The notes under the pieces: generated by a model
Told to the model about the DNA's origin: nothing
The model's database searches: none
What the model saw: only the letters and a program-made list of their open reading frames with translations
Program-made: the position numbers and the translations under genes
Assembly: GCA_019359395.1 (NCBI GenBank)
Contig: JAHHHK010000003.1
Span: 62,001 to 126,000 of the forward strand
Source of the DNA: Komarekiella atlantica HA4396-MV6
Lineage (GTDB): Bacteria > Cyanobacteriota > Cyanobacteriia > Cyanobacteriales > Nostocaceae
DNA: 64,000 nt
Reading direction: 5' to 3'
Part shown: positions 56,815-64,000 of the stretch, piece by piece
How the letters are laid out: every line of letters starts with the position of its first letter
How positions within the stretch are numbered: the first letter of the stretch is position 1

Positions 56815-58029
56815 TCAATTGTGGTCAGCTTTATATAGACATTTATAAGCAGCTTTGCGTTTGGCTAATTCTTTACCTCTGCGCCCAAGTTGCTCACGCA
56901 ATAGCTGATCTTGACACAACCGATTAAAAGCTTGAAAAACTTCATAGCCAGAATTGGGATTAACCAGTATGCCATTCTCTTCGTGCTGAACTGCATCTAG
57001 AACACTGCCTAAACGAGAGGCAATTACAGGTTTACCGAAGTAATTTGCTTCTAAGTAAACGATGCCAAAACCCTCTATATTGTTAGCTTTGGTATCCAAT
57101 ATCAGCATTGCAAAGATGTCACAGGCTGCATAGTAGCCAGCTAATTCTCTATCTGGTATATGTCCAGCAAAATGCACCCGTTTGTCTACCCGCAAGCGAT
57201 TCGCCTGAGATTGGAGTTCAGACTCACAAGGCCCTTGTCCGCAGAGTATGTAGTGGACATCGACGCCAATAGTCAGTAGCAGTGGTATGTTATCAATTAT
57301 TCGGTCGAAGTTTTTATACTTGACCAGGCTGCCAACTGAAAGAATCACTATTGCTGTTTCTGGAATATTATGAGCTTGACGCACACTGGTACGTAAATCG
57401 TCAAGACTGCTTGAATTAGCTCCAGTGCCAAACTTTTCTGGTCTAACTACTGGGTTAATTACGTGGGTAGGGGTATTTAATCGAAAAGTGGTTCTGAGGT
57501 AATCTTGTGTGTAGGAACTGTTACAAACAATCCCTTCAGCTCTATGAAGTGTCAATTTAAATAGCGATCGCAATACAGGGTTACGTAAAGCACAAAGAAT
57601 ATCGTTACCGTGCAGGTAGATAAAAAAGCGAATAGGTAAAAGGTAGCTTAATAGCAACAGCGAAGGAAACTCATAGCCGTGGCCCCACTCAATATAGCGG
57701 TAGTGATAGCGAAAATAGAGTTTAATTGCTAGCACAAATGACCAGACCATATTGAGGCAAGATTTCAGGATACTGCCGATAAAACCACTACGCCAGTATT
57801 CCGGGTAACTCCAGCGGTAAACGGGAAACTGTTGAGTTTGATCAAATACTTTATCTCCTGAGCAACCAGCTGCCAATACAATCACTCGTTCCGGATCTTG
57901 GAGACATCGATTGTAAATATATTCCCCAATTACAGCTTCTTTCGGTAGAAAGATACGGGATATGACTAGGATGTCCGGGTATGCAGTTTTCTCTCTGATT
58001 TTTGCTGTAAGTTGAGAAATATGTTCCAT
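56815..58029 (-). CDS. Glycosyltransferase family 4
   Basis: 404 residues from the ATG at 58029 (MEHISQL); a TTG two codons upstream is the alternative. GT-B fold with the donor-site segment ILSVGSLVKYKNFDRIIDNI and the EX7E motif (EGFGIVYLEANYFGKPVIAS). The N-terminal domain has amphipathic and hydrophobic stretches (FVLAIKLYFRYHYR; PSLLLLSYLLPIRFF) that may bind membrane. Probably transfers a sugar in exopolysaccharide or lipid glycan synthesis. No polysaccharide cluster adjoins it. Confidence 0.9.
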   Translation of the reverse strand: MEHISQLTAKIREKTAYPDILVISRIFLPKEAVIGEYIYNRCLQDPERVIVLAAGCSGDKVFDQTQQFPVYRWSYPEYWRSGFIGSILKSCLNMVWSFVLAIKLYFRYHYRYIEWGHGYEFPSLLLLSYLLPIRFFIYLHGNDILCALRNPVLRSLFKLTLHRAEGIVCNSSYTQDYLRTTFRLNTPTHVINPVVRPEKFGTGANSSSLDDLRTSVRQAHNIPETAIVILSVGSLVKYKNFDRIIDNIPLLLTIGVDVHYILCGQGPCESELQSQANRLRVDKRVHFAGHIPDRELAGYYAACDIFAMLILDTKANNIEGFGIVYLEANYFGKPVIASRLGSVLDAVQHEENGILVNPNSGYEVFQAFNRLCQDQLLREQLGRRGKELAKRKAAYKCLYKADHN

Positions 58030-60030
58030 GATCAACTTGATAACTAAACTTCAAATAATTTCTAATTTGTTCATACTGTCAACTAGATTAAGGAAATTAA
58101 TACTAGTTGATTACCATTGGTAGGAGTTGACAAATCGTTTTCACCCTACTTATCCCATTTTTTAATTAAAATTTTTTATCAGTGTTGACATTGCTTGAGC
58201 TAAAGCATTTGAATCAAATCAAGGATGAAGCCTGTAGTACCTGGACAGCGTTTACCTAGAGTAGTATGAGGTTAGGAACATACGCTACAAATTAAGCTGG
58301 GACTATAACAAGAAGACTTTACTTGCTAGTCTCTGCTCGTGTTATTTGCTCATGATTACAGACTTAAGAATCTATCATATCATGCAATAAGCAAAAATAC
58401 TTATTTGTGATTTTACTTATGAATTCGCTGACTCTATATTCGATTTTCTGCTCTCTTATCATTTTTTATCCTTTATTTTGGCTAACGAAGCTATTTGCAA
58501 AAGAAACGTGTATATGGAATATTTTTTAGTAATTTATTTTCACATGTTATAACTATTTTTAATGTCAAAAATATTTAAAGTAATGATAAATAATCTATTT
58601 ATATATTTTTTAAAACGCAAAAGTTGATTATATTTTTTACAATGCAAAAGTAGAGTAAATTAGCAATTTAATATTTTTTAAATGTTTTTTTAATTGAGTA
58701 AATTTTATTTATTATTGGCAATTTTTTACCATTTAATAATTTTTACATAGCGTTTACTAGTTACCTGATGTACAAAATTATCGGTGTTTATCAGTGGTTA
58801 ATTGCTTCTTCTGTGTACCTCTCTCAAGCGAGATCTGCTATAAATAACTAGTATTTGTCCTCAATTAATTAGTGGTAAACCTACTGCGGAAATATTGATA
58901 TATAAGCAGTACTAATAATTCGTAAAATCTTCTTCTTATTTTTTTTGTGCTATGTGCTATCCCGTTGTTGTGCTCAATGTCTCCCATTGCTTACTTTCCC
59001 GCAGGAACACGGGAACGCTATCAGCCAAAAGAAAGCAGTTTCTTATCTCAAAGACGTAATGCGTAGCTTGCTTTTTTGCAGGAGTATACGTTTATGTCAA
59101 AATAACGTTCACGACTTGGATCGGACTACTACGCCTACTCTCAATAGATTATCGTTAATACCGTGTACTATTGTGCCAAAATGCCAAAACGTCTCTAAGT
59201 ATTGAGTAGCGTATTCAATGAATTTGCTTCTTACCGAAAACGCTTACTTACAGCAACTAGTAATGATTTTGAATTGCTGATGTAAAGAACTAATACTTAT
59301 AGCACTAATTTTAATGCCATCTCTTTTCTAGCTTATATGTGCTGGCTATAGTTGGTCTGGCTTTATTAGATAAATCAGAGAGTTATCATGTCTCTACATT
59401 CGTGAGGCGTAAGAATATTTTTGCAAGTGATTTTGTATCACAAGTATATGTCCGCATCTAAATTTACGCGAAATTACTGTAATTTAAATGACTAACTTCC
59501 CAGATGAGCTTTAATTTTCAAGCACAGCCATATTACTTCGCCACTCCATACTAAAGTTAATTGAGGATCATGGGTGGTAAGTGCACAATTTAGCCTCTGA
59601 TAGGCAATGATAACTAAAATTATTTCCCTATAACGACTAAAGTTTATCTGACTAGCATCAAAAAAATCAGTCACAATAATCACAAAAAATTAAAATCATC
59701 TGTATAATTCCAGACTGTGGACGGAAAGCACTATCCTAGGACATGAAAGTGATGAATTATTATCACAGGTGGTGAAACTCTGCGAACCAGAAATAATTAA
59801 TTGGATCTAAAGACTTATGGGACATGTTTTGAGGTACGGTTATCTGCTCAAGAAATCCCCCCTGCGATCGCTGTCTACCCAAGATAAGACGCGGTAGATT
59901 AAGTATGTAGCCTAACAAAGATCCACTGCTAATTAGACGCTTCTTGTTACGGGCTGGCTTCACCTACACACAGCACACTCCTACCAGCGTGAGGAGATAT
60001 AACCAATAGCGTTTTTCAAACGACTGTATT
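58030..60030. other. 2-kb AT-rich region without convincing genes
   Basis: 58450-58780 is extremely AT-rich (long A and T runs). Open frames at 58945, 59492 and 59763 lack codon character or neighbours. The last (59763-59963, minus; LISSGSLLGYILNLPRLILGR) lies in a more GC-rich patch and might be a remnant. 58996-59090 carries fragments of the dispersed GCGTAGCTTGCTT module. No RNA gene was recognised. Confidence 0.55.
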
Positions 60031-61014
60031 ATGCGTAAGAAACTACAACAAACCATCAAACCTCTGTTAAAAACTTTCTTTGTACTGAGCCTAGTGTTAG
60101 GTTTGGCGCTGAGTCATGCCGATGGAGCATTAGCTGCCCGTAGTGGTGGTCGGATCGGCGGTGGTTCCTTTAGAGCGCCTTCTAGCCGCACTTATACACC
60201 GCGCACCTACGCGCCTCCTGGCGGGGGCTACGCTCCCTATCCTGGTGGTGGTTTTGGTGGTGGTTTTGGTTTTCCTTTCTTAATTCCTTTCTGGGGTATT
60301 GGGGGAGGGTTTGGCGGTCTGTTTAGCATTTTAATTTTCTTGGCGATCGCTAACTTCTTAGTCCAATCTTTCCGCCGCGTCTCTAGCGGTGAAGCAGAAG
60401 AAGTTGGCTACAGCAGCAACCCGCCTGTGACTGTAACTACTTTACAAGTAGGTTTGTTAGCTCAAGCTCGTGGTTTGCAAGCAGAACTCAATCATATTGC
60501 CGAAACCGCTGATACTAACTCCCCAGAGGGGAGAGCAGAAATTCTCCAAGAAACTAGTCTGGCTTTACTGCGCCATCCTGAATACTGTGTATATGCAGGT
60601 GGTGGAACCCAACAAGCAAGTTTAAATTCTGCCGAAGCTCAGTTCAACCGCCTATCACTAGCAGAACGTAGCAAATTTAGTGAAGAAACTCTTACCAATG
60701 TCAATAATCAGCTAAAAGCAGCTCGTGCCAAAGAGGCTTTACCCCCTGCTGGTGAACTGGATAACCCAACTCGTCTAATTACTGAAGGCCCTGGGGAATA
60801 CATTATCGTCACCTTGTTAGCGGCGACATTAGGTAAGTTTGAAATCCCAACAGTTAATAGCGCTGATGATCTACGTCAAGCTTTGCGCCAAATTGGTAGC
60901 ATCCCTAGCGAGAAACTTCTAGCAATTGAAGTTCTTTGGACTCCCCAAGCTGAAGGTGATACCCTCACATCTGATGATGTGTTGGCGGAGTATCCCGATT
61001 TGAGGCTAGTTTAA
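60031..61014 (+). CDS. Secreted DUF1517 family protein
   Basis: 327 residues. A signal peptide (about 1-36, ending DGALA) is followed by ARSGGRIGGGSFRAP, a Gly/Pro/Tyr-rich segment and one hydrophobic helix (about 86-112), then a helical-beta DUF1517 domain (about 125-327) ending TLTSDDVLAEYPDL. Family members in plants and cyanobacteria are thylakoid or envelope proteins of unknown function. A bidirectional terminator follows 57 bp after the stop. It shares the C-terminal domain with the 21665 gene. Confidence 0.9.
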   Translation: MRKKLQQTIKPLLKTFFVLSLVLGLALSHADGALAARSGGRIGGGSFRAPSSRTYTPRTYAPPGGGYAPYPGGGFGGGFGFPFLIPFWGIGGGFGGLFSILIFLAIANFLVQSFRRVSSGEAEEVGYSSNPPVTVTTLQVGLLAQARGLQAELNHIAETADTNSPEGRAEILQETSLALLRHPEYCVYAGGGTQQASLNSAEAQFNRLSLAERSKFSEETLTNVNNQLKAARAKEALPPAGELDNPTRLITEGPGEYIIVTLLAATLGKFEIPTVNSADDLRQALRQIGSIPSEKLLAIEVLWTPQAEGDTLTSDDVLAEYPDLRLV

Positions 61015-61070
61015 CCTCGATCTGTTATCTAAGTCTGTTGATGACTACAAACTAGAAATCACTGAATGAC

Positions 61071-61101
61071 AAAAAAAGGCTGCTGCGTGCAGCCTTTTTT
61101 T
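61071..61101 (+). terminator. Rho-independent terminator of the DUF1517 gene
   Basis: A7-GGCTGC / GCAGCC-T7 stem with a 5-base loop; A-run and T-run make it usable in both directions. Confidence 0.92.
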
Positions 61102-61134
61102 GTAGCTCTAGCAAAGGGTTGAGAAACGATATAC

Positions 61135-61277
61135 TAGACCTCTTGCAAAAGTGAAAAAATTATTAGTGTCATTCTGACCAGAACGTAGTGGAGGTTACTC
61201 CTAGGTCGAAGCAAGCTACGCCTTGGTTCCGCAGGAAGGAATCTCCGAGATGTTTCGCTTTGCTCAACATGACAATT
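61135..61277. mobile_element. MITE-like element family A, copy 4, truncated with insert
   Basis: The left end TAGACCTCTTGCA is intact; same orientation as copy 1. It contains the inserted module (ACTCCTAGGTCGAAGCAAGC and on) also seen in copy 3, in the corresponding place. The right terminal repeat is missing after GACAATTATT. Confidence 0.8.
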
Positions 61278-61318
61278 ATTCTGGATGAGAATTTATCAAG
61301 CGATCGCTAATATTTTGG

Positions 61319-63157
61319 CTAAATAATCTCCTCTGTGGAAAATACTACCCTAAAGCCACAAATCCTCAACCCACCGTCTGACTCGTTCCAACTACGGCTG
61401 GCGCTGCGACAAAGTTCTGAGTTGAAACTCCAAGAACCACCGCGTAATACGCGGCGATGAGCATCGCCACCAAGTTCCCAAGCGGTTCCATCTAAAGGTG
61501 CGTCGTTATAATTGTTGTGCCACGAATCAGCGCACCATTCCCAAACTAGCCCGTGCATATCATACAATCCAAAAGTGTTGGCTACCTCAAAACTGCCTAC
61601 ATTTGTTGTTTCTTTACGGAATTTACTTTTTGGTTCAGCAGCGTAGCTGACTAACTCAGGGGTAATTGTCTCGCCAAAGTGGAAAGATGTTGTACTTCCC
61701 GCACGACAAGCGTATTCCCATTCAGCTTCACTGGGTAAACGATAGTTACGTCCGGTTTTTTCCGACAGCCTGAGACAAAATTCTACAGCTTCATGCCAAG
61801 ATACATTTTCTACTGGTCTATCTAAACCTTTGAATTTGGATGGGTTGGGATTTAAGGTTTGTTTGACTTTAGGTAGAGCTGCGATCGCTCTCCACTGTGC
61901 TTGAGTTACAGGAAATTTACCCATAAAAAAGGGTTCTACTGTAACTTGATGTTGAGGACGTTCGTCAGCATCTCCTTCATATTCTGGTGAACCCATCATG
62001 TATGTACCACCTGGTATCGATACCATTTCTAATGTGATGGTCTGGCTCAATTGTTCAGCAAATAATTTGGCATTGCGCCGATCGCGGCTAACTTCTCTAC
62101 CAGCTGTGTCTACTGTCACGATGTCAAATTCAAAAGTTTCGAGGGGGGGTAAGGGTACGATTATTTTTTGGGGCGATCGCAATAATGTAGATTGAGAAAT
62201 TGCTACAATTTTTAAGGCAACTGGCGTCAAAATAGATGTTGTAGACTTTAAATCATCCAGAACTGCTGCTGCTGTTTGATACCTTTCACTTGGTAAGTGT
62301 TTTAACAATTTATCTAAAATTTTTCCTAAGTCGTCACTAATAGTAATACCTTTTTCCTGTAACCGTTCACGCCACAACCATTTAACGTTCATGGCATCAT
62401 AAATAGGATCATTAATCTGTCCATAAACATCCTGAAAGGGCAAACATTTAGTTAAAAGACGCACGCAAGTTACACCCAAGGCATACAAATCACTGGCGTG
62501 ACAAGCAAATCCAGCCATTTGTTCGGTTGGGGCATAACCAATTGTGTAAATTACCGTAGCTGGTCTTGCTAAACTGGTTTGTGTTACCTGTTTAGCACCA
62601 CCAAAGTCAATTAATACAGGTTTGCCATCACTGTCTCGACGGATAATATTTTCTGGTTTAATATCCCGATGAATAACATTATGAGAATGAATAAACTCCA
62701 GAATTGGCAATAAATCGGCTAAGAGTTCTCGAATTCGTGTTTCGTCATAAGTTTGTTGCTGAACTTCTTTTAAAAGGGTTTGCCCTTGAATAAATTCTTG
62801 CACGAGATATAAGCTAGAACCTTGTTCAAAGTAAGCAAGCAATCTCGGTATTTGGGTATGATTTTCTCCTAGTTCATACAATCGAAAAGCCTCTTCTTTA
62901 AAGAATTCTGCGGCTTTGGTACGTTGTCCTGTTCCCTGAACTTGGGGAAAAAATTGCTTGATGACGCAAGGAGCATTTAGTCTATCTGCATCTTCGGCTG
63001 CATAAGTTCTACTAAACCCACCTTCACCTAACAGTCTCAATACACGGTAGCGGTTTCTGAGAAGTTTGCCAAAGTTGCTTTGGCCGCAACTCACGCAAAA
63101 TCTATTGCTGTCAGGGTTGAATGGATTTGAGCAATTGGGATTTTGGCAAATTTGCAT
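61319..63157 (-). CDS. Ser/Thr protein kinase fused to FGE-sulfatase (SUMF1-like) domain
   Basis: 612 residues. The N-terminal zinc ribbon has Cys4, Cys9, Cys21 and Cys24. The kinase domain (about 37-305) has an intact Gly loop LGEGGFSRTY, Lys67 (VIKQF), catalytic Asp165 in HRDIKPEN and DFG (184-186). The linker is followed by an FGE-sulfatase domain (about 370-610): IPGGTYMMGSPEYEGDADERPQ, NVSWHEAVEFC, YRLPSEAEWEYACRAG and LRGGSWS. Such kinase-FGE fusions are common in cyanobacteria. The FGE domain may act in protein binding rather than formylglycine formation. No transmembrane segment is obvious. Target unknown. Confidence 0.93.
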   Translation of the reverse strand: MQICQNPNCSNPFNPDSNRFCVSCGQSNFGKLLRNRYRVLRLLGEGGFSRTYAAEDADRLNAPCVIKQFFPQVQGTGQRTKAAEFFKEEAFRLYELGENHTQIPRLLAYFEQGSSLYLVQEFIQGQTLLKEVQQQTYDETRIRELLADLLPILEFIHSHNVIHRDIKPENIIRRDSDGKPVLIDFGGAKQVTQTSLARPATVIYTIGYAPTEQMAGFACHASDLYALGVTCVRLLTKCLPFQDVYGQINDPIYDAMNVKWLWRERLQEKGITISDDLGKILDKLLKHLPSERYQTAAAVLDDLKSTTSILTPVALKIVAISQSTLLRSPQKIIVPLPPLETFEFDIVTVDTAGREVSRDRRNAKLFAEQLSQTITLEMVSIPGGTYMMGSPEYEGDADERPQHQVTVEPFFMGKFPVTQAQWRAIAALPKVKQTLNPNPSKFKGLDRPVENVSWHEAVEFCLRLSEKTGRNYRLPSEAEWEYACRAGSTTSFHFGETITPELVSYAAEPKSKFRKETTNVGSFEVANTFGLYDMHGLVWEWCADSWHNNYNDAPLDGTAWELGGDAHRRVLRGGSWSFNSELCRSASRSWNESDGGLRICGFRVVFSTEEII

Positions 63158-63676
63158 AACGAGGGGGAAATAGCATCTTGTCCAAAGTTAGCCCCAATTT
63201 TATCTAATTGAAAATAGTTATGTAGAGAAACGAACACGGATATTATTCGATGTGCTTAAAATTTCTCTCAATTCAAGAATATAAAGATGAATTAACTTTA
63301 TTTATCTGTTTTAGGGCATTTCTAAGTATTAGTAGATAGAAATAATAAATTATTTTGACATATATAATATTACGCGATACTTTGAACTGTGTCAATATGA
63401 AAAATAGTTATTTTAAAGTAAAAACTTGTTGATAATAATTAACTATTTTGCTAATTTGAAAGGTATTTTTTTAACTAGAAAATTGCATATAAATAGCTAC
63501 ATTATTAGAGAAAAACTATACATTTTAGATATACAAATAACACAGTAAACATGTATTTATACACTTAGTTGATTGCATAAACTAGGAAGATTAATTTTGT
63601 TAGGCATTGAATATATAGCGGTTCCCATTCAAATGCGGTACAACATTACATCGCCAGGTGCAGGGGTACGGCAGTG
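63158..63676. other. AT-rich intergenic region
   Basis: Very AT-rich upstream region of the kinase gene with many TA-rich stretches. I see no gene or recognisable motif; short open frames at 63573 and 63629 overlap repeats. Confidence 0.5.
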
Positions 63677-63741
63677 CTCATTGGTGTCAACTTCAGCTAA
63701 AAATAGCTTTACTGTTGGCCTCCTCACCCGCCAGAGAATAA
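63677..63741. mobile_element. MITE-like element family C, partial copy
   Basis: CATTGGTGTCAACTT, then AAAAATAGCTTTACTGTTGG and CCTCCTCACCCGCCAGAGAA: near-exact reverse complement of about 40855-40916. Breaks off where the large hairpin begins and is followed at 63746 by a family A-like end (TAGACTTCTTGCA). Confidence 0.75.
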
Positions 63742-63779
63742 ATAGACTTCTTGCAAAAGCCGGAATCAGACCAAAATAA

Positions 63780-64000
63780 ACCACAGCGAAAAGTTTGCGC
63801 GTCCGGGTTTCCCGGCGCAAAACTTTTCAAGACAGCGAAAAGTAAGCGAAGCTCCGGGTAACAGGAGCGCAAAACTTTTCAAGACAGATAAATATCGGTG
63901 TTCATCCGTGTACCCTGCGGGAAGCCCTTCGGGTTCAGCAGTCGCCTGCGGAGGGAAACCCTCCCGCAGCGCTACCTCACCGCTGCGCGTCTACATCTGT
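63780..64000. mobile_element. Composite inverted-repeat element, cut by window edge
   Basis: Begins AACCACAGCG and continues with repeated AACTTTTCAAGACAG and GCGAAAAGT modules, GGTGTTCATCCGTGT, and CGGAGGGAAACCCTCCCGC, ending CTACATCTGT at the edge. The ends and modules match the 52302-52624 element; the right terminus should lie a few bases beyond the window. Confidence 0.6.

Noticed and set aside
58945-59205. 86-residue open frame
   Set aside because: Overlaps fragments of dispersed repeats and looks like chance.
59763-59963. 66-residue minus-strand open frame
   Set aside because: Isolated, no known family; kept only as a possible remnant in the description of the AT-rich region.
1-64000. 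tRNA or rRNA genes
   Set aside because: No cloverleaf with a T-loop consensus and no rRNA stretches were noticed on either strand; a dedicated scan was not possible.

Overview
The window comes from a filamentous, Nostoc/Anabaena-like cyanobacterium. I infer this from the very frequent HIP1 octamer GCGATCGC, heptanucleotide STRR-type repeats (CCCCRRT and relatives), many short palindromic dispersed repeats and MITE-like elements, an orthocaspase, Uma2 and DUF433/DUF5615 proteins, sucrose synthase, a PEP-CTERM protein, SLH/DUF1565 and DUF1517 proteins, and a cyanobacterial-type ThiE. Overall composition looks like low-40s percent GC. I saw no rRNA or tRNA genes, no CRISPR array and no transposase or phage gene.

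Layout. 1-2153: end of a fused aminodeoxychorismate synthase (glutaminase plus PabB), cut by the left edge. 2392-7495 (minus): a single-chain BsuBI/PstI-type restriction-modification protein, a two-domain cell-wall hydrolase whose amidase half looks catalytically damaged, and a DUF5615/DUF433 toxin-antitoxin pair. 7705-11120: dnaG followed by a Fic protein. 11128-14346 (minus): a sensor histidine kinase and an HtrA/Deg protease. 14530-17028: a decayed small gene followed by an orthocaspase joined through one membrane segment to a PstS-like phosphate-binding domain. 17322-23393: a small acidic protein, a 21-bp tandem array, Uma2, TyrA, a pentapeptide-repeat protein, a 39-bp hairpin array, a DUF1517-like protein and a lipoprotein. 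23710-27674: a small membrane protein, a Gfo/Idh/MocA oxidoreductase and a stress-type trio (membrane protein, ChaB, FMN-binding protein). 27955-29702: JAMM protease plus E1-rhodanese sulfur-carrier activating protein. 29840-41757: GH57 glycosidase, CAX antiporter, peptidoglycan-binding protein, sucrose synthase, membrane protein, ABC exporter, parvulin. 42491-54549: surface and secreted proteins (CARDB/RTX, PEP-CTERM, two DUF1565 beta-helix proteins). 54858-58029: thiE, thiS, an acetyltransferase and a glycosyltransferase. 58030-60030: AT-rich, no convincing gene. 60031-63157: a secreted DUF1517 protein and a Ser/Thr kinase with an FGE-sulfatase domain. The right edge is filled with dispersed repeats.

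How the genes work together. Most genes are single transcription units divided by repeats rather than long operons. The clear functional groups are dnaG-fic (36 bp apart), DUF433-DUF5615, JAMM-E1-rhodanese, thiE-thiS and the stress trio. The most notable system is the membrane orthocaspase with a phosphate-binding-protein-like sensor or effector domain, whose usual small upstream partner has decayed to a pseudogene. The second theme is repeat biology: at least four MITE-like families with intact terminal inverted repeats, nested modules, structure-conserving short palindromes and two different 21-bp tandem arrays.
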